Below, piece after piece: positions 30,262 through 38,911 of a stretch of DNA of 44,628 nucleotides. Below the pieces are notes generated by a model. It saw only the letters and a list, made by a program, of their open reading frames with translations, was not told the DNA's origin and searched no databases. Origin of the DNA: a virus; the IMG/VR virus record IMGVR_UViG_3300005663_000086, positions 1 to 44,628 of that record; one strand, written 5' to 3'. A program made the position numbers and the translations under genes. The stretch's first letter is position 1. Every line of letters starts with the position of its first letter.

Positions 30262-31844
30262 AAGTTCTTCTATTAGTGCCGACACTGAATTATAAACTTG
30301 AGTATACGCCATTGTCAATGACTGACTTCCCGACTGGGTTGGCTTACATTGCATCTGCATTGAAGAACGCAGGGCATGAGGTAGTCGGCTTAAATCTCAA
30401 TAACGACAGAAAATATGACTCGGTATATCTTTCCCTAGCCAATAGATTGAAGAACACACTGGACAAGGAAAAACCAGACTTGATTGGGCTGGGTGGATTG
30501 TGTATAGATTATTTGTTTATCAAGGATGCAATGGATATTATCAGAAGATACTCTAAGACACCCGTAGTAATGGGTGGTGGAATTATAAACAATGACAGGG
30601 ACTTTATATTTAATCTCCTGAAGCCTGACTTTTGTATCTGGGGTGAGGCTGAGGAAGCAATAGTCAAACTAGTTAATGTCCTGGGGAAAGATGAGCACCC
30701 AAAGGGGATAGACAACCTTGGGTATTGGAAAGAAGATGGTGCAGTATTTAATCAAACTAATTATGATTATGGGAACCTAGATGACAGGGCATTCCCCGAT
30801 TATGAGCCTTTTGGTATTCAGGGGATGATGGATGATTACTCAATGGCAACCAGGCTTTTATATCGATATACTCGTCCTTATGCCAGACCAATGATAATAA
30901 ACACAGCAAGGGCGTGTCCGTTTAATTGTACATTCTGTGTTCACTCTGGCGGGCCGAAGTATCGAGCAAGGTCAATTCCAAATATCATAGCAGAGATAAA
31001 GGAACTACATGATAAGTATGGGTTCAATGTCTTAATTATTGGCGATGAGTTATTCGCTGCTAATAAGAAGCGAATGAAAGAGTTTTGCAATGCTCTAATT
31101 GAGAACAGGGAGAAGTATGGCTGGGACTTTGACTGGATGTTTCAAACTCATGCAAACGCTAGATTAGATAGGGAAACACTAGAGTTGGCAAAGAGGGCGG
31201 GGTGTTATCGCTTCTCCTATGGGATAGAGAGCGGCTCGCCCAAGGTCTTGGAGAGCATGAACAAGAAGATTAAAGTCTCCCAGATTATTGATGCGATTAA
31301 GTTATCGCATGAAGTTGGTATTGGGTTTGGGGGAAATCTCTTATTTGGTGACCCAGTTGAAACGGACAAGACGATTCATGAGACCCTGCATTTTTGGTTT
31401 GAGCATTGTCGGCAAGCACAGGTATTTCTCTCTATTGTTAAGCCATATCCAGGCTGTAAGATATTTGACTACTGTGTGGAGAATGGGCTTATTACCGACA
31501 AAGAGGAATACTATGAAATAAATCAAAGGGTTACATATAATATGACACAAATGCCCAAAGAGGCATTCTCTCAATGGATGAATTTCATTGCAACCCTGGA
31601 AACTTCATGGCTAGTGATATATCCCGTTGATGCTATACGAGTAGAGGAGGAGCCTGAAACCGATAATGCGCTACTTAGTAATGGGCAAAGGATTCACAAA
31701 GTATTTGTCACCTGTCCTTCCTGCGATAAGAATAATATGTATCGGGAGATATGGAGCGAGGAAAAACCGCTCTCATACATTGGAACGGTCTGTGTGCATT
31801 GTGGCAAGAGAATCAAAATAAACCTAGAGGGGGTAGAAGTATGA
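30258..31844 (+). CDS. B12-binding radical SAM protein with C-terminal zinc ribbon
   Basis: 528 residues. Residues 1-150 form a cobalamin-binding-like Rossmann domain (KVLLLVPTLNYKLEYTPLSM, PDLIGLGGLCIDYLFIKDAM, TPVVMGGGI, FCIWGEAEEAI). The radical SAM cluster motif is at about 218-225 (RACPFNCTFC), followed by TIM-barrel segments YRFSYGIESGSPKVLESMNK and FGGNLLFGDP. The end has CPSC and CVHCGK, a zinc ribbon. Relatives methylate or rearrange unreactive carbons. The substrate is unknown; the glycosyltransferase neighbour hints at a sugar or glycoprotein. Confidence 0.8.
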   Translation: MKVLLLVPTLNYKLEYTPLSMTDFPTGLAYIASALKNAGHEVVGLNLNNDRKYDSVYLSLANRLKNTLDKEKPDLIGLGGLCIDYLFIKDAMDIIRRYSKTPVVMGGGIINNDRDFIFNLLKPDFCIWGEAEEAIVKLVNVLGKDEHPKGIDNLGYWKEDGAVFNQTNYDYGNLDDRAFPDYEPFGIQGMMDDYSMATRLLYRYTRPYARPMIINTARACPFNCTFCVHSGGPKYRARSIPNIIAEIKELHDKYGFNVLIIGDELFAANKKRMKEFCNALIENREKYGWDFDWMFQTHANARLDRETLELAKRAGCYRFSYGIESGSPKVLESMNKKIKVSQIIDAIKLSHEVGIGFGGNLLFGDPVETDKTIHETLHFWFEHCRQAQVFLSIVKPYPGCKIFDYCVENGLITDKEEYYEINQRVTYNMTQMPKEAFSQWMNFIATLETSWLVIYPVDAIRVEEEPETDNALLSNGQRIHKVFVTCPSCDKNNMYREIWSEEKPLSYIGTVCVHCGKRIKINLEGVEV

Positions 31845-32332
31845 CGGTGACGAAGCAAAAAGAAGACGAGATTAGACGAGTAGGTTATGGGATTTCTGGC
31901 GATATAGGGGGTATTGGTAAGCAGACCTATTACACACCAGACGGTAGGAGAATTAGGTCTGTCCCTAATACTAGAGACTATGTACTGAAAGACAAGGATG
32001 GGAAGGTCATTGAGTCTGGGACTAGGGATGGTAACTTTGATAAAGGATGGTTGCCCGTAATGCCTATCGAATTAAAACCCCACTGCGATGGCTGTGGTGA
32101 TTGGCACGATACGCAGGAAGGGGTGGATGAATGTATAAGGGGAAAAGAAGAGCAAACTCGTAAGTGGGATGAGTATGCTGAGCAGCAAAAGAAAAAGAAC
32201 ACCGATGCACAAAATGGCGATGTCGAGGAACTTCGTGTTGAAGTTCTTGAAATGAGAGGTCAAATGAACGAGATATTAGAAATACTAAAAGGAGGTATAG
32301 TACAATCGGAAGATTCTTCAACGAAAAAATAA
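31841..32332 (+). CDS. 163-residue protein with Cys/His motif, unknown
   Basis: ATG 31841 follows GGGGGTAGA and overlaps the previous stop; the longer frame from 31751 is a shadow. PHCDGCGDWHDTQEGVDEC looks like a metal site, and the end is a coiled coil (EELRVEVLEMRGQMNEILEIL). Possibly a linker between enzymes and structural proteins. Unknown. Confidence 0.55.
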   Translation: MTVTKQKEDEIRRVGYGISGDIGGIGKQTYYTPDGRRIRSVPNTRDYVLKDKDGKVIESGTRDGNFDKGWLPVMPIELKPHCDGCGDWHDTQEGVDECIRGKEEQTRKWDEYAEQQKKKNTDAQNGDVEELRVEVLEMRGQMNEILEILKGGIVQSEDSSTKK

Positions 32333-32496
32333 TGAATATGCCTAACTCTGCGGTGCGGAAGTTAAAGAAGTCTATAAAGATTACGCACAATCCTATCTTC
32401 GGGCAGACCAAGGGTTTCTTAGAGGAACTCAGGAAGGACTTTAACGAACCGCCATTGTACGTCAGCGATAAGGATAAGAAAAAGAAAGATGGGTAA
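32332..32496 (+). CDS. 54-residue basic protein, unknown
   Basis: From ATG 32332 (or 32338): MNMPNSAVRKLKKSIKITHN, ends SDKDKKKKDG. Coupled ends (TAATG, overlap of 8). No family. Confidence 0.5.
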   Translation: MNMPNSAVRKLKKSIKITHNPIFGQTKGFLEELRKDFNEPPLYVSDKDKKKKDG

Positions 32497-32836
32497 TATT
32501 GCGTTCCAGCCAGACCCAGGTAGATTAGGATTATATGTTCCTCTAGGGCAGACAAAGGAAAGCCCGTCTTTGGTTATCCCGTTTTATAAGATGGAACGCA
32601 GTGAACTAGACGAAATTGTACGGGTTGCGTTAGCCGAGCAGGGTATAACAGAAGAGTCGGAAGTGCAGGCTATAATTGATGAAGCGGAAACTCAATATGA
32701 AGAAAGGAGGAAAATCGAAGAAGCGAGAGTAGAATTAAGAAGACTAATGGAACTAAAAAAACAGGGTAAAAAACTAATGAGTGTGGGTAATAAGAAATGG
32801 AGAGAGGTATATTATCCATCAGGAGGTAGGGGATGA
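32489..32836 (+). CDS. 115-residue helical protein, unknown
   Basis: FQPDPGRLGLYVPLGQTKESP, then a long charged helix (QAIIDEAETQYEERRKIEEARVEL). Could be a structural linker or chaperone for the next gene. No domain recognised. Confidence 0.5.
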   Translation: MGNIAFQPDPGRLGLYVPLGQTKESPSLVIPFYKMERSELDEIVRVALAEQGITEESEVQAIIDEAETQYEERRKIEEARVELRRLMELKKQGKKLMSVGNKKWREVYYPSGGRG

Positions 32837-33522
32837 GTAATTTCAGGAAATTTCCAGACAGGGTAATTGTAGACAAGGATGGGACGGATGTAGCAAGTAC
32901 AGCGTCTAATGCTGTATTTGGGGAGCAGGTAACGGCAGACGGAACTTCAGCCACAGATAATACTGCGGCTGCGGTAAAAGTTCTAGTAGTGGGTGCAGAT
33001 GGTGCATCAACATCTACCGTTCTCCAGCAACGGGAACCGTTTATATTCAGACCAGCAGCTACGGCTTTAGCAAGTGGGATGGTAGCTTCTGGAACAAGGA
33101 GCGGCGGACCTGCTCTTACTGGGGCGGGCACGGCAGACCAGACAGAGTATTCGAGTTATGTAACTTATGAACCTTATCGAGGCGGAAAGATAGATGGCTT
33201 GGCAAGTGGGGGGGTAATATCGGGTCAATTAACTTTTGGTTATAAAGTTGGTACGAGTACTGCTGCTATAAAACTCACAGTTGATATACGGAATAAGGCT
33301 GGAACAGCCGTTACTGCGCTAGCACTAACGAGTACTCTTGCTGCGACAACGGCAGAGCAATTTGCAACATACGATATACCGCACCTGTTGACTGTAACTA
33401 ACTTCAATGCTGTTCCCTTTGATGTAAGACATGGTAATCAGTCAAATCTAGCGGGGACGGCTGCGATAACAAGGATAATGGAATCCAGTTACATACAGGG
33501 TGAATTTGAGCCAGGCACATAA
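32833..33522 (+). CDS. Beta-rich structural protein, unknown
   Basis: 229 residues, Ala/Thr/Gly rich (ATDNTAAAVKVLVVGADGA, LTSTLAATTAEQF). Composition resembles the decoration-like protein at 28571 and phage head or tail surface proteins. ATGA coupling. No domain motif. Confidence 0.5.
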   Translation: MSNFRKFPDRVIVDKDGTDVASTASNAVFGEQVTADGTSATDNTAAAVKVLVVGADGASTSTVLQQREPFIFRPAATALASGMVASGTRSGGPALTGAGTADQTEYSSYVTYEPYRGGKIDGLASGGVISGQLTFGYKVGTSTAAIKLTVDIRNKAGTAVTALALTSTLAATTAEQFATYDIPHLLTVTNFNAVPFDVRHGNQSNLAGTAAITRIMESSYIQGEFEPGT

Positions 33523-33524
33523 AT

Positions 33525-34238
33525 ATGGCTACTAAAGAACAAGTAGTTGCAGACCGCACATTTGCGACAGAGAGATATATTCTATCCACTATGCCCGTTT
33601 TATATCTACCTTTATGGAAAACAGATAGTGGGGAATCGGGGGATTCCTTTATATCCAGTGATGGACACGGGTTTACCTGTACGGTTACTGGTGCTTTGTG
33701 GACACCAACTGGTAGAGTGTTTGATGGGAGTAATGATAATATCTTAATTTCATCTCACGCCTCCCTTAACCCTGAAAAGCTGTCCGTGGAGTTCTGGGTG
33801 TATATCAACGCTCATGCAGATTTTAACAGCATAGTGGCTAAAGATTATTCGGGAGCTAATAACTACAGATTTTTGTCTGCGGCAGATGGTACTCTAACAT
33901 GGGCACTTAGAGATAAGAACGGGACTAGTAATTGGGAGGTTGTAACTGCTCCTGTAAATTCAGGGGAGTGGATTCATGTTGTTGGGGTAGCTGACCAAGT
34001 TCCAACATCTGGCGTAGGTGGTATAGTCGGTATCTATATCAATAGTGCATTAATAAAGGCTGACCTTAGCCACTCTGTAACTGAAATACTACATGGTAGT
34101 AATGCCAATGACCTTTATGTTGGTTTTACCTCCAATGCACTTGACGGTAGAATTGGCGAAGTCAGAATCTATAACCGAATTTTAACCCCCCTAGAAATCC
34201 AGCGTAGTTATCTGGCAACTAAGTGGAGGTACCAGTAA
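33525..34238 (+). CDS. LamG/concanavalin A-like virion protein
   Basis: 237 residues. VFDGSNDNILISSHASLNPEKLSVEFWVYI, WIHVVGVADQ, GIYINSALIKAD, LYVGFTSNALDGRIGEVRIYNRILTPLEIQ are the standard strands of a LamG jelly roll, residues about 65-235. Such domains bind glycans and occur on phage head or tail surfaces. Its place among sugar enzymes is suggestive. Confidence 0.8.
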   Translation: MATKEQVVADRTFATERYILSTMPVLYLPLWKTDSGESGDSFISSDGHGFTCTVTGALWTPTGRVFDGSNDNILISSHASLNPEKLSVEFWVYINAHADFNSIVAKDYSGANNYRFLSAADGTLTWALRDKNGTSNWEVVTAPVNSGEWIHVVGVADQVPTSGVGGIVGIYINSALIKADLSHSVTEILHGSNANDLYVGFTSNALDGRIGEVRIYNRILTPLEIQRSYLATKWRYQ

Positions 34239-34342
34239 TGAAAAGAGCAATAATTATAACTATTCTTGTACTGGCATTGCTTCTACTCTCTACACCTTTG
34301 GCAGTTGAGTCTACTAATATACTTGGGGGTTATAGTGGCTGA
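34238..34342 (+). CDS. 34-residue secreted or membrane peptide
   Basis: MKRAIIITILVLALLLLSTP then LAVEST: a basic start, a hydrophobic core and a possible signal cleavage near ALA/AVE-like residues. Overlaps the previous stop and runs 8 bases into the next gene. Unknown. Confidence 0.45.
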   Translation: MKRAIIITILVLALLLLSTPLAVESTNILGGYSG

Positions 34343-35387
34343 GTGGAAACAGAGGTACAACTCATTTAACTCCGATAAAGGGCTAACATATTATCAGAAC
34401 TATCGAGGTATAATTAACTGGCTTGATGGGAGTAAGTTTTTACCTCCGCCAGTTGAGTGTAACCTAGACCCTGTTATGGGGTGTAACTTAGACTGCTACT
34501 TCTGTATCACACAGAACTATATGAAAGGCGTGAAACACAAGAAACTATCGCTGGAATATATGAAGGAACTGGTAGACTTTCTTTCTGATTGGGGAGTTAG
34601 GGGATTGTGTATCAGTGGTGGCGGTGAACCGACCCTACATAAAGGACTCCCTGAACTGATAGACTACGCCAAAGATAAAATGGATGTGGCTGTAGTTACT
34701 AATGGAACTAAGGTAATTGACGAGTTCAAGCATTGTAGGTGGGTAGCTCTCTCAGTAGACGCTGCCAATAGAGATACCTATGAAAAGATTAAGGGTAAAG
34801 ACTGGTTTGATATGGTAATAGATAACATTTCAAATATGGCGAAGGGGGCAGACTATTGCTTCAAGTTTCTTATTTTACCTGAAAACCAATACGAGATTTA
34901 CGATGCCTGTAAGTTGGCAAGGGAACTCGGGGTACAGGATTTCCACGCTAGGCCTTGTGACTTTGAGAGGTCTGATATTAGTGGCTCAAAACGCCTTGCT
35001 ATCGACATAGAGGCGGTCAAAGCACAGTTTAAGCAGTGCCACGAACTAGAAGATGAGAACTTCCATGTCTACACGATAACACATAAGTTTAATGACGACT
35101 TCCATGTCAAGCACGACTATCCTGAGTGTTTGGCAGCGCCACTTCTTCTTCCTGTTCTAACAGATGCCAACGGGTATCTTTGTGTAGAACATAAGATGGA
35201 GGGTAAATATAAACTTGGTTCGTGTAACCCGCCTTATGATATTTTAAGTTGGTGGGGTGGTGACAAACATAGGCAGATGATTAAAGACATCATTCCCGAA
35301 GAGGACTGCTCAAGATGTATCTATTCATCTTACCATAACCAAATTGAGTCAATAAAAAATGATAGGATGTGTTTAAGTTTTCCATGA
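34335..35387 (+). CDS. Radical SAM protein with SPASM/twitch-like end
   Basis: 350 residues from GTG 34335 behind GGGGGT; the ATG at 34266 lies inside another gene. Cluster motif CNLDCYFC at about 50-57, then GLCISGGGEPTLHKG (SAM binding), VAVVTNGT, WVALSVDAANRDTYEKIKG. The end has ECLAAPLLLPVLTDANGYLCVEHK and CSRCIYSSYHNQIE, Cys clusters like SPASM/twitch domains that hold extra FeS centres. Relatives modify peptides or sugars. It opens the compact sugar cassette. Confidence 0.8.
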   Translation: MAEWKQRYNSFNSDKGLTYYQNYRGIINWLDGSKFLPPPVECNLDPVMGCNLDCYFCITQNYMKGVKHKKLSLEYMKELVDFLSDWGVRGLCISGGGEPTLHKGLPELIDYAKDKMDVAVVTNGTKVIDEFKHCRWVALSVDAANRDTYEKIKGKDWFDMVIDNISNMAKGADYCFKFLILPENQYEIYDACKLARELGVQDFHARPCDFERSDISGSKRLAIDIEAVKAQFKQCHELEDENFHVYTITHKFNDDFHVKHDYPECLAAPLLLPVLTDANGYLCVEHKMEGKYKLGSCNPPYDILSWWGGDKHRQMIKDIIPEEDCSRCIYSSYHNQIESIKNDRMCLSFP

Positions 35388-35836
35388 TATTTATAAGAGA
35401 TAAACAAGGTAGATTCTCCAAGGGGAATGTGGCGCAAAGATTCTTAAGCCATATTACTAAGCAGTCATCTGGCTGTTGGGAGTGGCAAGGTTATCTACAC
35501 CGTGGTTATGCTGATAAGTTTTGGGATGGAGAAAAGAAAGTTACTGCTTATAGATATACTTATGAACAAGTAAACGGCACTGTCCCAGATGGTTTACAGA
35601 TAGACCACCTTTGCCGTAATCGTGCTTGCGTTAATCCCGACCATTTAGAGGCGGTTACGCCCAAGGAAAATATCAGGAGGGGTACTCGCAGCAAACATCT
35701 TGGATTATACCAATCAAGAAAAACTCATTGTCCGAAGGGGCATCCGTATGATTTGGTTAATACATATATCAATACTCGTGGTGGGAGAGAATGTCGTACT
35801 TGTTTAAGAAGCAGGAGGCTAAAATTATCTATATAG
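35384..35836 (+). CDS. HNH endonuclease, second type
   Basis: 150 residues from ATG 35384 (ATGA over the previous stop; 35369 is also possible). CWEWQGYLHRGYADKF, TAYRYTYEQVNG, LQIDHLCRNRACVNPDHLEAVTPKENIRRG is the HNH_3 signature, then HCPKGHPYDL and CRTCLRS form a zinc site. Different lineage from the other three HNH genes. It overlaps the isomerase gene by 46 bases and probably invaded the cassette. Confidence 0.85.
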   Translation: MIFIRDKQGRFSKGNVAQRFLSHITKQSSGCWEWQGYLHRGYADKFWDGEKKVTAYRYTYEQVNGTVPDGLQIDHLCRNRACVNPDHLEAVTPKENIRRGTRSKHLGLYQSRKTHCPKGHPYDLVNTYINTRGGRECRTCLRSRRLKLSI

Positions 35837-36219
35837 CAGGTAACGGTGGACTAGCGGCAGAGAGCGAACACTTCGCAGCAGAGCTTATGGGGAAGTACCA
35901 CTCCGATGTGTATGTGCCCTGTATCGCACTGACATCAAATTCTAGCCTTGTTACGGCGTTAGCTAATGATATTGGTTATGAGAATGTTTTTGCCCATCAG
36001 ATTCGTGTTCTGGGGAATAAGAATGATACGTTTATCGGGATGACAACAACCTCTTCCGAGAATATTGTAAAAGCTGCCGAGGTTGCTAGGAAGGTTGGGA
36101 TGCAGGTTGTCTTATTAGATGGTAAGGCTTTGAAGGGTGATAATGTAGCCGAGAAGCAGGAATATGCTATTAGATTATTACATAAGATGGCAAGGGAAAT
36201 AAAAGATGCTAATAAGTAA
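35791..36219 (+). CDS. gmhA: Shortened GmhA-like sedoheptulose 7-phosphate isomerase
   Basis: 142 residues against about 190 for GmhA. GNGGLAAESEHFAAELMGKY matches the SIS-domain phosphate and metal region: H27 and E31 sit at the GmhA ligand positions, and Q123 and H131 keep the eight-residue spacing of the other pair. CIALTSNSSLVTALANDIGYENVFAHQIRVLGNKNDTFIGMTT follows the family closely. Missing are the first helix (the HNH gene lies there) and a loop of about 15 residues before Q123. GmhA turns sedoheptulose 7-phosphate into D-glycero-D-manno-heptose 7-phosphate. Activity is probable but untested. Confidence 0.75.
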   Translation: MSYLFKKQEAKIIYIAGNGGLAAESEHFAAELMGKYHSDVYVPCIALTSNSSLVTALANDIGYENVFAHQIRVLGNKNDTFIGMTTTSSENIVKAAEVARKVGMQVVLLDGKALKGDNVAEKQEYAIRLLHKMAREIKDANK

Positions 36220-37015
36220 AACACCCTTTCGCCTCTCATTCTTTGGGGGCGGCACGGATTACCCCGAATACTTTAACGAACACGGGGGGGCTGTCTTGGC
36301 AACCTCCATAAATAAGTATTGCTGGGTGGGTGGAGATAATGGAAAGATGTGGTCACACTCCGACTTACCAATGAGAAGTGGTATGGGTACGAGCTCTGCG
36401 TTTACTGTAGGTTCGTTAAAGACTATTACCAATAAGAGTAACAAGGAGATAGCAGAACTAGCTACGATATGGGAGAGAGATAAGCTGGATGGTCATGTTG
36501 GCTATCAAGACCAATACCTATGTGCTGTTGGTGGGTTTCACAGGTTGCGGTTCTTCGGCTCAGGTATAGTCGATGAAGAGCTGGATTATGGATGGCTAGA
36601 ACCATATCTAATGTTATTTGATACGGGGCAATACAGGAGAGCAGGTGATGTAGTTGCGCCCCAATTAGCTAGGGTTGATGAGAATATGGATGCACTACAT
36701 GCCTTAAAAAAGATGGCACTAGATGATTACACGGATTATAAATCATTTGGAGTAGCATTGGGAGTAGCATGGCAGTTAAAGAAATCACTTGCCGACAGTG
36801 TATCCACGAAGGCTATTGACAATATATGGAGTACCGCACTAGAAGCTGGTGCTAAGGGGGGGAAACTCTTAGGTGCTGGTGGGGGCGGGTTTATAGTCTT
36901 TGTAGTACATCCCGATAAACACAGTGATGTTAGAGAGGCACTTAAGTTAAAGCAGATAGAATTTAGATTTGAGAACGAGGGAAGCCAAATCGTCTATGAT
37001 AGTAATAAATCCTAG
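36206..37015 (+). CDS. hddA: HddA-like heptose 7-phosphate kinase (GHMP)
   Basis: 269 residues; HddA is usually about 340. Opens ISKTPFRLSFFGGGTDYPEYFNEHGGAVLATSINKY, the typical start of D-glycero-alpha-D-manno-heptose 7-phosphate kinases. GHMP motif 2 is MRSGMGTSSAFTVG (about 57-70) and motif 3 LLGAGGGGFIVFV (about 228-240). It makes heptose 1,7-bisphosphate. It overlaps the isomerase, so the two steps are consecutive genes. I see no GmhB phosphatase or nucleotidyltransferase. Confidence 0.8.
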   Translation: MLISKTPFRLSFFGGGTDYPEYFNEHGGAVLATSINKYCWVGGDNGKMWSHSDLPMRSGMGTSSAFTVGSLKTITNKSNKEIAELATIWERDKLDGHVGYQDQYLCAVGGFHRLRFFGSGIVDEELDYGWLEPYLMLFDTGQYRRAGDVVAPQLARVDENMDALHALKKMALDDYTDYKSFGVALGVAWQLKKSLADSVSTKAIDNIWSTALEAGAKGGKLLGAGGGGFIVFVVHPDKHSDVREALKLKQIEFRFENEGSQIVYDSNKS

Positions 37016-38219
37016 TCACAAATGCCCTAGTCCGCAGGCTGCAATCGAAGCGCCGATTTGGTGTGCCTACATTGCCGAGCTTTGTGATGCTGATTCCATA
37101 TTAGATGCTGAAGCAGATGGACTTACACTAGAGGAAACTGCTGATATAGTTGGCAATGAAGATTGCATAATAGTTTCAATGGGAGCTAATCCATCGGCAT
37201 CTTCTACGCCCAAAGCTGGTGTAGCTCTTAAACTTGCGGAGCTTATACCCAATGCAAGCGTAGCGGGGTTGCACTTTCACAATATGCCCAGCGTAGAATC
37301 ATTGGTATCTGTTACCCCTGCATGGAGATTACTGGACTTATCTAAATACAGGGCGCATAACTGGCATTGTTTAGATGGTAGGGATAGGTCGGGTTATGGT
37401 GTTATCTATTCAAGTTTTGGGTGTCCATTCAAATGTGATTACTGCAACATACATACTCTATATAGTGGTATAACCTATCGCAGACCACTAGATGTATTAA
37501 ATGAGATAGATTATTTGGTGGCACGTGGGGTTAAGAACCTGAAGTTCTGTGATGAGTTATTCACAGTAAATAAAGACCACGTAAATGAGATTTGCGATAG
37601 GCTTTCATATAGAAATTACGACCTAAATATCTGGGGTTATGCTAAAACGGGGACAGTCAATCCAGAGATGCTTAAAAATATGAAGAGGGCTGGCTTTAAC
37701 TGGTTATGCTATGGCTTTGAGTCAGGGAGCGATGAAATACTAAGGGGTGTTGGGAAGAAACAGACGATGAAACGGATGTTTGAGGCTGTAGAAATGACAC
37801 GTGAGGCAGGGATAAACATAATAGGGAACTTTATCTTTGGATTACCTGATGATGATATGAAAACGATGTATGCCACCAAGAGATTAAGCAAGCAACTCGG
37901 TTGCGAGTGGGTTAATTATTATTGTGCAATGGCTTACCCTGGGTCTAAATTATACGAAGACACCCCCAAAGAAGACCTACCCGATACGTGGGAGGGGTAT
38001 GACCAGTATTCCCCTAACGCTAAACCATTACCGACTAAATATCTTACATCACAAGAGGTTTTAGAATTCAGGGATAAGGCGTTTAATAGTTTTTATTCTA
38101 ATGCGGGTTACTTACAAATGATAGAAAGGAAGTTTGGACAACAGGCAGTTGGCCACATAAAGGAGATGATGCAGTGGTCAGTCAGAGGGACGCCTTCTTT
38201 AGCAAGCTCTTTAAGTTAG
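36996..38219 (+). CDS. B12-binding radical SAM protein
   Basis: 407 residues from ATG 36996 (the TTG at 36969 is less likely). N-terminal cobalamin-like domain (IVINPSHKCPSPQAAIEAPIW, DCIIVSMGANPS, LIPNASVAGLHFHN), then the radical SAM motif CPFKCDYC at about 144-151, LKFCDELFTVNKDHV, WLCYGFESGSDEILRGVGKK, NIIGNFIFGLPDD. Related in layout to the gene at 30258, without its zinc ribbon. It overlaps the kinase and the transketolase gene; a modification of the heptose or its product is the simplest idea. Confidence 0.8.
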   Translation: MIVINPSHKCPSPQAAIEAPIWCAYIAELCDADSILDAEADGLTLEETADIVGNEDCIIVSMGANPSASSTPKAGVALKLAELIPNASVAGLHFHNMPSVESLVSVTPAWRLLDLSKYRAHNWHCLDGRDRSGYGVIYSSFGCPFKCDYCNIHTLYSGITYRRPLDVLNEIDYLVARGVKNLKFCDELFTVNKDHVNEICDRLSYRNYDLNIWGYAKTGTVNPEMLKNMKRAGFNWLCYGFESGSDEILRGVGKKQTMKRMFEAVEMTREAGINIIGNFIFGLPDDDMKTMYATKRLSKQLGCEWVNYYCAMAYPGSKLYEDTPKEDLPDTWEGYDQYSPNAKPLPTKYLTSQEVLEFRDKAFNSFYSNAGYLQMIERKFGQQAVGHIKEMMQWSVRGTPSLASSLS

Positions 38220-38911
38220 CTAAAGAAGACGATAGGATAGTAGTAGTAACTGCTGATTGCGGCGCACCTGCTTTAGACCAGTGGAGGGAGGAGTTGCCAT
38301 GTCAGTTTATAAACGTGGGAATCGCCGAACAGCAAATGATTGCCCTGGCTGCTGGCTTGGCATTAGAGGGGAAGAGGCCCTATTGTTATGCGATTGCTCC
38401 ATTTGCGACCTTAAGATGTTACGAGTTCATAAGAGTGGATGTGAGTCTAATGAACCTTCCTGTGGTCATAGTCGGCGTGGGTGCTGGTTTATCCTACAGC
38501 GAAGCAGGGCCAACGCACCATGCAACTGAGGACATAGCCTGTATGAGGGCTTTGCCCAATATGAAGATAGCATCCATCTCAAGTAACGGCCAGATAGATG
38601 AAGTCTTAAGAGAAGAGGGTCCGATGTATGTCAGGTTAGACAGGGGTGATGGATGGAGTGCTCCCCATATTAGATTAGAACATGATGGGTATAAGTGGTA
38701 TCCATTATGGCTGAAACCATTCAGAATGGAGATACCCGATTGGGCAACAGAAATCATAACTACAGAGGAACACCAACTCAGTGGGGGTTTGGGTTCTATA
38801 GTCGCTGAGTATCTGGCTGATAATAAGATAAACATACCACTAACAAGAAAGGGAATTAACGATGAGTACTTCTACAAGTATGGTAAAAGAGAAGACATCT
38901 TTAAAGTGTAG
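38174..38911 (+). CDS. Transketolase, pyrimidine-binding half (shortened)
   Basis: 245 residues from GTG 38174 with AAAGGAG nine bases upstream. RIVVVTADCGAPAL, FINVGIAEQQMIALAAGLALEG (with the Glu that activates thiamine diphosphate), APFATLRCYEFIRVDVSLMNLPVVIVGVGAGLSYSEAGPTHHATEDIACMRALPNM, YVRLDRG fit the transketolase Pyr domain. The usual C domain is reduced to TTEEHQLSGGLGSIVAEYLA and a tail: about 40-60 residues are missing. Forms one enzyme with the next gene. Confidence 0.85.
   Translation: MVSQRDAFFSKLFKLAKEDDRIVVVTADCGAPALDQWREELPCQFINVGIAEQQMIALAAGLALEGKRPYCYAIAPFATLRCYEFIRVDVSLMNLPVVIVGVGAGLSYSEAGPTHHATEDIACMRALPNMKIASISSNGQIDEVLREEGPMYVRLDRGDGWSAPHIRLEHDGYKWYPLWLKPFRMEIPDWATEIITTEEHQLSGGLGSIVAEYLADNKINIPLTRKGINDEYFYKYGKREDIFKV

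Noticed and set aside
36259-36444. Minus-strand ORFs inside the sugar cassette
   Set aside because: They mirror conserved enzyme motifs on the plus strand and have no RBS or domain.
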